Shown piece by piece: positions 52,601 to 63,870 of a stretch of 64,000 nucleotides of DNA. Origin of the DNA: Mytilus edulis (Eukaryota > Mollusca > Bivalvia > Mytilida > Mytilidae); NCBI RefSeq assembly GCF_963676685.1, contig NC_092356.1, positions 46,401,601 through 46,465,600 on the forward strand. Reading direction: 5' to 3'. Numbering within the stretch: the stretch's first letter is position 1; every line of letters starts with the position of its first letter. A program made the translations under genes and the position numbers. The notes under the pieces are model-generated. The model was given only the letters and a program-made list of their open reading frames with translations. It was not told where the DNA came from and ran no database searches.

Positions 52601-55600
52601 TGCAAAGCTGTGCCCTCTCTCAAACAGATGCATATGAGTCAAGCTTGGGATCTCTAGCAGATGTATGAGAAAGCTCCACCCTAAACCATACAGACACATA
52701 TGATGTATCCCTTCTTAATCACATGTATGAGCAGGTGTATTCTTACTCAAAGCTTAATAGCGAACCAATGGGTACATTTTTATAGCAATAAACTAGGTCC
52801 ATTCTTATAGCAATGCATTAAGTCTAATTGTATAGCAGAACACTAGGTACATTATAAGAGCTTTACACTAGGTCAATTTTAATAGCATAACATTAGGAAT
52901 AATTGTATAGCAGAACACTAGGTACATATTTAGAGTGAAACATTAAAGCCAATTTTAAAGCATAAAGTTAAGTCCATTCTTATAGCACAGCACTAAGAAA
53001 GTCCATTCTTATAGCATAGCATTAGGTCCATTTCCATAGCCAATGACTAGGTCCATTAGTATAGCAATACACTAGGTTCATTCTTAAAGCAAAGCATTAT
53101 GTTGATTCTTATAGCAGAACACTAAGTCGTCCATTCTTATTGCATATCAATATGTCCATTATTTAAACCAGACCACCATGAACATTACTACAATTATACA
53201 TGGGATCAATTATCGAAATACTTGTTAAGTACTAGGACTCCATCAGGTGAATGAGAAGCTGTACAATTACTCAATAAAATGTAGATTACACTGGAACCAT
53301 ATTCTGATATGTTTGCAAAGCTGTGCCCTTACTCAAACAGATGCATATGAGACAAGCTTGAGATCTCTAGCAGATGTATGAGAAAGCTTCACCCTAAGCC
53401 ATACAGACACATATGATGTATCCCTTCTTAATCACATGTATGAGAAGGTGTATTCCTACTCAAAGCTTAATAGCGAACCAATGGGTACATTTTTATAGCA
53501 AAGCATTAAGTCTAATTGTATAGCAGAACACTAGGTACATTATAAGAGCTTTACACTAGGTCAATTTTAATAGCATAACATTAGGAATAATTGTATAGCA
53601 GAACACTAGGTACATATTTAAAGTGAAACATTAAAGCCTATTAAAAGCATAAAGTTAAGTCCATTCTTATAGCACAACACTAAGAAAGTCCATTCTTAAA
53701 GCATAGTATTAGGTCCATTCCCATAGCCAATGACTAGGTCCATTAGTATAGCAATACACTAGGTTCATTCTTAAAGCAAAGCATTATGCTGATTCTTATA
53801 GCAGAACACTAAGTCGTCCATTCTTATTGCATATCAATATGTCCATTATTTAAACCAAACCACTATGAACATTACTACAATTATACATGGGATCAATTAT
53901 CGAAATACTTTTTAAGTACTAGGACTCATTCAGGTGAATGAGAAGCTGTACAATTACTCAATAAAATGTAGATTAGACTGGAACCATATTCTGATATGTT
54001 TGCAAAGCTGTGCCCTTACTCAAACAGATGCATATGAGACAAGCTTGGGATCTCTAGCAGATGTATGAGAAAGCTTCACCCTAAGCCATACAGACACATA
54101 TGATGTATTCCTTCTTAATCACATGTATGAGAAGGTGTATTCTTACTCAAAGCTTAATAGCGAACCAATGGGTACATTTTTATAGCAATAAACTAGGTCC
54201 ATTCTTATAGCAAAGCATGAAGTCTAATTGTATAGCAGAACACTAGGTACATTATAAGAGCTTTACACTAGGTCAATTTTAATAGCATAACATTAGGAAT
54301 AATTGTATAGCAGAACACTAGGTACATATTTAGAGTGAAACATTAAAGCCAATTTTAAAGCATAAAGTTCAGTCCATTCTTATAGCACAACACTAAGAAA
54401 GTCCATTCTTATAGCATAGTATTAGGTCCATTCCCATAGACAATGACTAGGTCCATTAGTATAGCAATACACTAGGTTCATTCTTAAAGCAAAGCATTAT
54501 GCTGATTCTTATAGCAGAACACTGAGTCGTCCATTCTTATTGCATATCAATAGGTCCATTATTTAAACCAGACCACTATGACCATTACTACAATTATACA
54601 TGGGATCAATTATCGAAATACTTTTTAAGTACTAGGACTCAATCAGGTGAATGAGAAGCTGTACAATTACTCAATAAAATGTAGATTAGACTGGAACCAT
54701 ATTCTGATATGTTTGCAAAGCTGTGCCCTTACTCAAACAGATGCATATGAGACAAGCTTGGGATCTCTAGCAGATGTATGAGAAAGCTTCACCCTAAGCC
54801 ATACAGACACATATGATGTATCCCTTCTTAATCACATGTATGAGAAGGTGTATTCTTACTCAAAGCTTAATAGCGAACCAATGGGTACATTTTTATAGCA
54901 AAGCATTAAGTCTAATTGTATAGCAGAACACTAGGTACATTATAAGAGCTTTACACTAGGTCAATTTTAATAGCATAACATTAGGAATAATTGTATAGCA
55001 GAACACTAGGTACATATTTAAAGTGAAACATTAAAGCCAATTTTAAAGCATAAAGTTAAGTCCATTCTTATAGCACAACACTAAGAAAGTCCATTCTTAT
55101 AGCATAGTATTAGGTCCATTCCCATAGCCAATGACTAGGTCCATTAGTATAGCAATACACTAGGTTCATTCTTAAAGCAAAGCATTATGCTGATTTTTAT
55201 AGCAGACCACTAAGTCGTCCATTCTTATTGCATATCAATAGGTCCATTATTTAAACCAGACCACTATGAACACAACTACAATTATACATGGGATCAATTA
55301 TCGAAATACTTTTTAAGTACTGGGACTCAATCAGGTGAATGAGAAGCTGTACAATTACTCAATAAAATGTAGATTAGACTGGAACCATATTCTGATATGT
55401 TTGCAAAGCTGTGCCCTTTCTCAAACAGATGCATATGAGACAAGCTTGGGATCTCTAGCAGATGTATGAGAAAGCTTCACCCTAAGCGATACAGACACAT
55501 ATGAGGTATCCCTTCTTAATCACATGTATGAGAAGGTGTATTCTTACTCAAAGCTTAATAGCGAACCAATGGGTACATTTTTATAGCAAAGCATTAAGTC

Positions 55601-57546
55601 TAATTGTATAGCAGAACACTAGGTACATTATAAGAGCTTTACACTAGGTCAATTTTAATAGCATAACATAAGGAATAATTGTATAGCAGAACACTAGGTA
55701 CATATTTAAAGTGAAATTTTAAAGCCAATTTTAAAGCATAAAGTTAAGTCCATTCTTATAGCACAACACTGAGAAAGTCCATTCTTATAGCATAGCATTA
55801 GGTCCATTCCCATAGCCAATGACTAGGTCCATTAGTATAGCAATACACTAGGTTCATTCTTAAAGCAAAACATTATTCTGATTCTTATAGCAGACCACTA
55901 AGTCGTCCATTCTTATTGCATATCAATAGGTCCATTATTTAAACCAGACCACTATGAACACAACTACAATTATACATGGGATCAATTATCGAAATACTTT
56001 TTAAGTACTAGGACTCAATCAGGTGAATGAGAAGCTGTACAATTACTCAATAAAATGTAGATTAGACTGGAACCATATTCTGATATGTTTGCAAAGCTGT
56101 GCCCTCTCTCAAACAGATGCATATGAGTCAAGCTTGGGATCTCTAGCCGATGTACGAGAAAGCTCCACCCTAAGCCATACAGACACATATGATGTATCCC
56201 TTCTTAATCACATGTATGAGCAGGTGTATTCTTACTCAAAGCTTAATAGCAAACCAATGGGTACATTTTTTATAGCAATAAACTAGGTCCATTCTTATAG
56301 CAAAGCATTAAGTCTAATTGTATAGCAGAACACTAGGTAAATTATAAGAGCTTTACACTAGGTCAATTTTAATAGCATAACATTAGGAATAATTGTATAG
56401 CAGAACACTAGGTACATATTTAGAGTGAAACATTAAAGCCAATTTTAAAGCATAAAGTAAAGTCCATTCTTATAGCACAACACTAAGAAAGTCCATACTC
56501 ATAGCATAGCATTAGGTCCATTCCCATAGCCAATGACTAGGTCCATTAGTATAGCAATACACTAGGTTCATTCTTAAAGCAAAGCATTATGCTGATTCTT
56601 ATAGCAGAACACTAAGTCGTCCATTCTTATTGCATATCAATAGGTCCATTATTTAAACCAGACCACTATGAACATTACTACAATTATACATGGGATCAAT
56701 TATCGAAATACTTTTTAAGTACTAGGACTCAATCAGGTGAATGAGAAGCTGTACAATTACTCAATAAAATGTAGATTAGACTGGAACCATATTCTGATAT
56801 GTTTGCAAAGCTATGCCCTTACGCAAACAGATGCATATGAGACAAGCTAGGGATCTCTAGCAGATGTACGAGAAAGCTTCACCCTAAGCCATACAGACTC
56901 ATATGATGTATCCCTTCTTAATCAGATGTATGTGAAGGTGTATTCTTACTCAAAGCTTAATAGCGAACCAATGGGTACATTTTTATAGCAAAGCATTAAG
57001 TCTAATTGTATAGCAGAACACTAGGTACATTATAAGAGCTTTACACTAGGTCAATTTTAATAGCATAACATTAGGAATAATTGTATAGCAGAACACTAGG
57101 TACATATTTAAAGTGAAACATTAAAGCCAATTTTAAAGCATAAAGTTAAGTCCATTCTTATAGCACAACACTAAGAAAGTCCATTCTTATAGCATAGTAT
57201 TAGGTCCATTTCCATAGCCAATGACTAGGTCCATTAGTATAGCAATACACTAGGTTCATTCTTAAAGCAAAGCATCATGTTGATTCTTATAGCAGAACAC
57301 TAAGTCGTCCATTCTTATTGCATATCAATAGGTCCATTATTTAAACCAGACCATTATGAACATTACTACAATTATACATGGGATCAATTATCGAAATACT
57401 TTTTAAGTACTAGGACTCAATCAGGTGAATGAGAAGCTGTACAATTACTCAATAAAATGTAGATTAGACTGGAACCATATTCTGATATGTTTGCAAAGCT
57501 GTGCCCTCTCTCAAACAGATGCATATGAGACAAGCTTGGGATCTCT
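46676..57546. repeat. Large satellite array, about 713-bp units with nested subrepeats
   Basis: The phrase CAGGTGAATGAGAAGCTG starts at 48251, 48965, 49678, 50392, 51103, 51817, 52531, 53244, 53931, 54644, 55332, 56020, 56734 and 57422. Spacings are 711-714 bp, or 687-688 bp for units that lack one 26-bp subrepeat. About 475 bp of each unit is a series of about sixteen 25-28-bp monomers of the form TAGCA-AACACTAGGTCCATTC; the other 240 bp is four 62-66-bp monomers of the form ATGTATGAGAAGCTGTACCC. The left end (46676-47026 and 47340-48240) is more diverged and contains a short unit lacking the 240-bp part. The right end stops abruptly at 57546. The 60-100-residue frames inside are not conserved across units. 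Confidence 0.95.
47027..47339. repeat. Unrelated insert near the left end of the satellite
   Basis: A 300-bp segment from a G run (GTAGGGGGGGGGTG) to CACCACGACCTCCTCGGACC interrupts the diverged first satellite units. No ends or duplication can be defined. The phrase GGAAGCTGTCAAAAGATTTC suggests an old dispersed repeat, but I do not recognise the family. Confidence 0.45.
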
Positions 57547-58402
57547 ATCAATAAAAGTAAAACCACAATACATTAAAGACTTTAAAAAAAACTCACAATT
57601 TCAGAACTCACGAATAGTGAAAAAACACGAAACACTAAGAATTTTTCCAAATACATTCACGATAAGTGTAAATAGGGCGCAAGTTCCATATCAGGAAAGT
57701 CGCCTCCCAAAACATCGATCAATATAATAATAATATCTAAACATGCTCAACCCATTGCACATTAGAAATTACTTTTCTCTTAATAAACTTTTTTTTCAAA
57801 TTCAATCATTTTCAAAAGTTTGACTTGTTACTCAGTCATGAAAATAAGATTTCTGTGAGGTATTTTTAAGTCCTATGCAATTTCTGGAAAAGCAGAATAT
57901 TGCACCATTTACTCCAGAGCTTCGGGGGACCTTAAACGGTCCCATAACCCCTCGCCGAATGACTTCCGTCCCCAGCATTGAGTGCACATTATGTTGGCCT
58001 AGCTATGCCACTGAGGCTGACGGTTTGTACTAGCGTTTTTTTTTTTTTGCATATTTCAGTTTTGCTAACCGAACTTAGGGATCATTTTTTTGGACACTCT
58101 ATCTGAAGGCTTTGTATCCTAAGTATTTTTTTAACCAATATTCTTCATTTCTGTATTCTTTATTTCGTCATATGTCATTTGACTTTATAGTTTTGTCCAT
58201 TATTCTTAATCTTTATTTTGCACCACTCCATTTTCTCTATTCTTTATTTTTTTCTTGTTAGTTTTCTGAAGTATTGGTCCATTATTCTCCATTCTTTAAA
58301 ACCAATCCCGCCTTTTTTATTCTTGACAGGTCACTGAAAAAACTCATCATAGTCTCATTTTTCCAAGACAAAACAAATAAAAAAATCCTCCCCTTACAGT
58401 AT
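57547..58402. other. No gene seen
   Basis: The satellite gives way to AT-rich unique sequence. The only landmark is an isolated element end, GGCCTAGCTATGCCACTG, near 57999-58016. Confidence 0.5.
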
Positions 58403-58905
58403 ATTTTGGGATGACAGCATCCAGATATTTTGGGTTGCCAGCATCCAGACATATTGGGATGCCAGCATCCGAATATTTTGGGATGCCAGCATCCAGATAT
58501 TTGGGATGCCAGCATACAGATATATTGAGATGCCAGCATTCCGATATTTTGGGATGCCATCATCCAGCCTATATTGGGATGCCAGCATCCGAATATTTTG
58601 GGATGCCAGCATCCAGATATTTGGGATGCCAGCATCCAGATATATTGAGATGCCAGCATTCCGATATTTTGGGATGCCATCATCCAGCCTATATTGGGAT
58701 GCCAGCATCCGAATATTTTGGGATGCCAGCATCCGGATATTTTGGGATGCCAGCATTCGGATATTTTGGGATGCCAGCATTCGGATATATTGGAATGCCA
58801 GCATCCGGATAGTTTGGGATGCCAGCATCCGGATATTTTGCGATGCCAGCATCTAGATATGTTAGGATGTCAGTTTCCGGATATGTTGGGATGCCAGAAT
58901 CTATA
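58403..58905. repeat. 24-bp minisatellite with a 120-bp higher-order unit
   Basis: About 20 copies of ATATTTTGGGATGCCAGCAT followed by CCAG/CCGG. A five-monomer block of 120 bp, marked by the variant CATCATCCAGCCTATATT, repeats at 58559 and 58679, with a partial match before. Because the period is a multiple of three and the monomer lacks stops in several frames, long frames of 8-residue repeats are open on both strands (up to 152 codons on -). I regard these as a by-product of the repeat. Confidence 0.92.
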
Positions 58906-59781
58906 AATAATGTCAGTTAACATCTACTTATCTATTTTTTTTTCAATTTTCCACAGGGAACCTTGGATAATATGAAATAGTTAGTCATGTTAGTAGAACC
59001 AAAGACATAAATTGATATCGACTTCAAACAGTTCCGGAATAAAAACCATAACAACTTTTTTATTAGTTTTAAATATTAAAATTCTGCTAATTTATGTCCA
59101 ACAATTTCAGACTCATAATCTTTTTAAATAAAATTGGGAAAGGAATCCTTTCATGGTATCAGCTTTATTTTCTTCAACCGTTAGTTTTATGTGTGACATT
59201 TTGGTTCTAAGTTATAAAAAGATCAAGTTGTATTGTATATACATTACATATATATGAAATCATGCATTTAAAAAAAAATCCAAGTTCGGAATAGAACGTT
59301 GGGTTTTAGGTATACCAAAATTGTAGGGCGGAAATTTCAAAATTCGAAGACCAAACACAGATAGGTAAATAATCACGAATAAAACAAACTAAACAAGAAT
59401 GGTGATTAAAAATAAACGTGTCTCATCATCTTAACCTCCGGCGATAGGTTTACTTGTGACTGTGAAAGAGTACGAAATCCGTAAAGATTATTATATTATT
59501 TTGCAAAGGTCAATGACAACAAACCCAATGAACCTAACAAACAAAAATTAATTGTATTTATTCCATGATGGGAATTCGGGCCTCAAAATCACACCACAGA
59601 AAACAAGGGAGAGGTACATTGTATTTTTGAAAACAGAGCACTGAAACATCTAGTTCTGCTTGCTGGAAATAGATCATGGTTGAGTCCAATTTCCGTGCAA
59701 TAGTCAATACATTATTTGGTACTAACAATTATCACAAGAGAAACATGCTAAATCAGTTGAAATGACCACCACAAGCTGAGA
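58906..59781. other. No gene seen
   Basis: AT-rich unique sequence between the minisatellite and a hAT-like element. Confidence 0.45.
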
Positions 59782-60015
59782 CAGTGTTCTAGGCAGGATT
59801 TGAAAAGGGCAGGTGCTAGTAAAAATAAGAGCAATTTTACGCGTTAATTAATGTCACTGAAAAAAGGCAATTATTTAACAGGTTGACAATGGTTGAGAAC
59901 CAGGTACAATCAACACAAAATTCATAGGATCGTAATTTTTCTTTAACTATCTATAGCTACCAGATATACAAAAATTGCTGAACCCCATGAATATTAGCAC
60001 CGTCTGGCTATTATA

Positions 60016-60173
60016 CACCTTATCGCTATTTGTCCGCCATTACTGGATATCACACAGGTTCCTGTAAAATGTTGACGTCATAAAACAAAATATCTGACGC
60101 CACAATGGAAAAGTGATTGTTGTATGTGTCAAAAGTTCAAGCGGCAGGATCTGGCGGGATTAGCGATAAGGTG
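60016..60173. mobile_element. 158-bp TA-flanked MITE
   Basis: Ends CACCTTATCGCTA and TAGCGATAAGGTG with TA on both sides, as in Tc1/mariner-type MITEs. It is inserted in the hAT-like element. The inverted repeat is 13 bp plus a GTCCGCCA/TGGCGGG-like extension. Confidence 0.75.
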
Positions 60174-60864
60174 TATTGACGGCTAACTTCTCACTAGTAA
60201 GTTTGTCTAATGGGTAATTGTATTTTTAACTGTTGTTTCGCTGCTGTCTGGTGGACGAATACTTGAAATCTCAGTGTCATTATCAAACATATTAATGCAG
60301 TGGCTGTACTTTGGGTAATTCAAACATTTGTTTCTTTGCATAGAAACAATTTTCCGTTAATCTGAGCATGAAACAAATACTTTATATCATGAACTATAAA
60401 TGTGAATACAAAAAAAGAAAAACTAAGCAATATTGTTAATCCCCCACTGCACGAAAAAATGTGTCGTTTTTCAGTAAATAACACACTTGTTTGGTTGATT
60501 GTAAACACGTACAAATGTAGTACAATGTAGTAGTCCTCATGTAGTGGATTGGTCAAAAACCCAGGTAAAAATAAATTGCTTCACACGTATATAAACAAGT
60601 ACATGTACATGTGCAAGGACATAAGTATGCTAATTCTTGCATTTCCATATAAGGTAGTGTTCCTGACCTGTTTAAGCCTAATAATAACAATAATTAATTA
60701 GCACATAACTTTTATTATATATGCATCGGTGATGCATGCTTGTAAATTCAAGTTTCAGTTAAAATGGAGTAATATATTTCAATACTTTTGGCACAATTTT
60801 ATATGGTTGACTTCATAAATCTATGGTCATTATGGTCATGATGCTGAGACCCTTTTAGGAAGCT

Positions 60865-60970
60865 GGAGTCTGTTTCACAAAAAAACTTACGACTAAGATT
60901 GATCTTAAGTATGCTGAAAAGTTCATGACTTACGACTAAGATTTCTAAGTTTTTTTGTGAAACTGACTCC
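60865..60970. repeat. 106-bp palindromic MITE
   Basis: GGAGTCTGTTTCACAAAAAA with CTTACGACTAAGAT is matched by the complement at the right (ATCTTAGTCG shifted, AAGTTTTTTTGTGAAACTGACTCC). It is inserted in the hAT-like element. Confidence 0.8.
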
Positions 60971-61602
60971 TGTTTCCTTCTTATTATATAGTTGCTATTA
61001 CAATACCATATGAATACTAGTCTCTTCAAGTATGTAAGCAGATATTGTGAATTTTTTATACTTCATTGCACTTGATAGATCAGTTAATCATGTTAATGGA
61101 AGACTGAAGTAAAGATGCAAAATATAATATTGAAAATATTTATTTTTGAAGTGTATTCAAGTGAAAATAATTTAAATTAATATTCTAATATGCATTTGCA
61201 TTAAATTAATCCTATATTTAATCCTTTTACGAAAAGAAACATAAACTTAAGGAATATATTGTGAACAGGTGATGAATAAGGGGAAGTAACTCATTTTGTT
61301 GATATCCACAAATTATGTATGACCTAAAGCTAAGTTAATTGGTGTTAATTTACAATGTGTTTGACACCAAAGCTGTCAGGAGAAGCCATGCACATAATTG
61401 GTTACTTAATTTGACAGTTTGCACAGGTAGCTGAACTTCTTGTTCATGGAAGAATTACGAATTTACCGGTATTTCAAAGGCAGAAAGTGCTGATTTTTCA
61501 GTGATTAAAACGGCAAGGCCCAAAGGACCGCAGAAAAAAGGCAGGGGTGTCAGTAAAAAGGGTAGGCGCTGAGCCCTGTTCAAACTTTAGCTACAACACT
61601 GT

Positions 61603-62298
61603 CAGTCAGGGGTACTATTTATACAAGTTATTTTTATTTACTTGAAGAAGTTAAAAAATATATACACATATAAGTAAATAACTAATGTTTGAATAATCTC
61701 CCCTTAATTTTCTCAAAATTTACTTGTATAAGTAAATTTTTCTTACAATCCCACAAAAGTCCTCAAGTTTTGTTATGTAAATTCATGCCTTTAATGATTT
61801 TTCCCAGGTTTCCTCAATTTTTGTTATTAGAGTTCAATGTTTCATCTCATTAATTCAACAAAGAAACTGATTGCGCAAAGATCTATGTATTTGCGCAAGG
61901 CCTTCAAAAATTGCCCCTTGGGGGCTTGTAAATGAGCAGTGTTCTGAACATAACAGACAAATGGGATTTTCGTTGTCCATGAAATTACACTTAAATGATT
62001 AGTAAAGACATCTGCAAAGGGCAGATAATTTAAAATTCTATTAGAGCAAAGAAATCATAAGAATTCAACAAAAGAAGATAGGATATATCTTTTTTACCTC
62101 TACAAGTAAAAAAATCTGAATATCTAAGGGACATAACTTGAAGCCAATTTTTTTTTTTTTACCTATAATACAAGTAAACAAAATTCAATTGTATAAGTAC
62201 ATTTTGTATCCTAAAAATTTACTTATATACATTTAAGTATATTAATATTACTTCTTCAAGTAATTAAAAATAACTTGTACAAGTAGAACCCCTGACTG
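61603..62298. mobile_element. 696-bp TIR element, CAGTCAGGGG ends, ACTGT target duplication
   Basis: Starts CAGTCAGGGGTACTATTTAT and ends with the complement of CAGTCAGGGGTTCTACTTGT; the inverted repeat runs about 50 bp through ACAAGTTATTTTTATTTACT. ACTGT is duplicated at 61598-61602 and 62299-62303. The palindrome ACTTGTACAAGT and variants are repeated near both ends. It is inserted in the last bases of the hAT-like element. No transposase is seen. Confidence 0.9.
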
Positions 62299-62884
62299 AC
62301 TGTGAGAGATGCTTAAAAACCAGACTTATTTTATTTTATTAAGTAATACACTGTCTTGTAGCCATTTCATCGCATTATCTTCAAATGTTCTTGTTCAAAT
62401 TAAACAGACAGCAGAACAAGACAAAACCATATATACTCAGACATACAGACACATCCAAACTTCCAAGGACACATACATTGTACAAATGATTATTCTTCCC
62501 GGGTATAATTATTCAATGGAGCTTACTACCACAAACTGTTGAAACCACCACTTTTGACAGCTTTAGAGATCAGCTAACACCAGCTGTTCTCTCGAGCTTC
62601 AAATAAACAAATTCAAACCAAAACATGCACATGAAATGCATATTTTTAATCACAATCTGTATACACAAACACTTGAATTGTTATTAAATATTTTTAAGAA
62701 TTTGTATAAATTTTTGTCAATGCGCAACACCATCTGACCATGTATTCTTCAGTTTTGAAGCCTTGTTGACATAAAAGAAGAAGAAAAAAAAGTTTGATGC
62801 TTGAACTTGCCATTATCCTTTTTCTTCCCTTCTAAACCACAAACCTGTGTCGAGCCTAGCCAACATGTGGTGTTCTACATCTGG

Positions 62885-63020
62885 TTACTAAAGCTTGTAG
62901 TTTCTGTGTCATTTTGGTCTCTTGTGTAGAGTTGTCTCATTGGCAAATTTCTGTGTCATTTTGGTCTCTTGTGGCATGTGTGGTGAGTTGTCATGGTTGT
63001 CTCATCGTCAATCATACCAC
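62885..63020 (+). repeat. SINE-like repeat 3' end with internal duplication
   Basis: TTTCTGTGTCATTTTGGTCT and CTTGTG occur twice about 50 bp apart (62900 and 62949), followed by GTTGTCTCATCGTCAATCAT and ACCACATCTTTG. This is the 3' end of the family seen at 8826, 35338 and 42898, in the opposite orientation. Confidence 0.75.
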
Positions 63021-63064
63021 ATCTTTGAATTCTTTTTTTTATATTTGCAGGAAAAAAGGTTATA

Positions 63065-63165
63065 CTGATAATTAACTCATGGGCTACGCTTATTAGTAAA
63101 TTAATGTGTTGTTAGGTCACTTCTTGAAAAGTTTATTTATTTGAATTCATTCATTAGTTATTTAC
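63065..63165. repeat. Half copy of the 21541-21698 foldback element
   Basis: CTGATAATTAACTCATGGGC, TACGC, then TTAATGTGTTGTTAGGTCAC and TTTGAATTCATTCATTAGTT correspond to the centre and right arm of the foldback upstream of SIGMAR1, with about 15% differences. The left arm is missing. Confidence 0.75.
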
Positions 63166-63239
63166 TTATTAAATGTATTGTATTTATATCTTGATAACCA
63201 TAAGTCGTGTAAGTTCACCTTTTGCTTACTTTTTTTCAG

Positions 63240-63294
63240 AAATATATGGTTATAAAATAAAACCATGGAATCTAAGTATGAGAAGAAAATAGAT
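63240..63294 (+). CDS. Possible first coding exon of a gene running past the window
   Basis: Acceptor CTTACTTTTTTTCAG, 25 bp of presumed 5' UTR, then ATG at 63265 in a good context (AAAACCATGG) and ten codons (MESKYEKKID) ending at GAT|GTAAGT. The frame is open into a perfect donor. No downstream exon is visible in the remaining 700 bp, and ten codons cannot identify a family. Confidence 0.3.
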
Positions 63295-63299
63295 GTAAG

Positions 63300-63750
63300 T
63301 ACAACAGATAACCCTTTCCTCCATGGAATTTGTTTGTTTGTAATGCTTGACAATGCTTGATTTGCAAAGGATTTTTAAGTCAGAAAAAAATCATCAAGTT
63401 TCAAGTCTTGATGCATTGCTAAAACGAATATTTCAATTTCATCAATGAAATTCCGTTCAGATATTCTCATGAATAACCTCTTTATATTAGATACAAATTT
63501 TATTAAGTCTGATAAAGTTTTTTCATATGAAAGATGTATCAGCTGAGGCACTACACAGGCGTCAAAAGGCTTATTATGGAGTAAAGGGGTGGCGTCAAAA
63601 GGCGTCATTATGGAGGAAAGGGCTATTTTCAGAATAAAATTCCATTGACTAATGTTTCCCCTTTTCTAACTTTACCTACCAAGTATGAAGTTTACTGTCC
63701 TACATGGTCATGATGATTAAAACCCATGTACATGTAATTATATTTATTGA
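63300..63750. other. No gene seen
   Basis: AT-rich. A short direct repeat, GGCGTCAAAAGGC followed by TTATGGAG, occurs twice at about 63559 and 63591. Confidence 0.45.
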
Positions 63751-63754
63751 AATA

Positions 63755-63870
63755 AGATGGGGTCTGATTGTCAGTGAGATACCTATCAACCAAAGAATAA
63801 TTGGTAGAACAAAGATGTGAACAATTTACATACTTCATGTACTTAAAGGTCATTCACGGCCTTAAAAAAA
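63755..63870 (-). repeat. Strongly diverged SINE-like repeat
   Basis: GATGGGGTCTGATTGTCAGT, GAGATA, AACAAAGATGTGAACAA and GGTCATTCACGGCCTT occupy the places of the family's GATGTGGTATGATTGCCAAT, GAGACA and CACCGTACGGCCTT blocks. Confidence 0.4.

Larger units (their letters stand above)
59782..61601. mobile_element. 1.8-kb hAT-like non-autonomous element, TGAGA target duplication
   Basis: Starts CAGTGTTCTAGGCAGGATTT and ends with the complement of CAGTGTTGTAGCTAAAGTTT; similarity continues through an A(A)AGGGC block and a GTGCTA/GCGCCTA block. The left flank is TGAGA at 59777-59781. At the right, once the 696-bp element at 61603-62298 and its duplication are removed, TGAGA follows directly (61602 joined to 62304-62307). 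CAGTG ends fit hAT elements; a 5-bp duplication is shorter than the usual 8 bp. It contains two smaller elements and no recognisable transposase. Confidence 0.75.

Noticed and set aside
46676-57546. 60-100-residue frames that recur along the satellite
   Set aside because: They recur only because the DNA repeats; frames are not kept between monomers and most units have stops.
58282-58852. 133- and 152-residue - strand frames with MLASQNIR repeats as a repetitive protein gene
   Set aside because: The 24-bp period makes several frames open on both strands; there is no start context, signal or flanking coding sequence.
58403-58905. Regularly spaced short repeats like a CRISPR array
   Set aside because: The 24-bp monomers are contiguous with no unique spacers, in a eukaryotic genome; it is a minisatellite.
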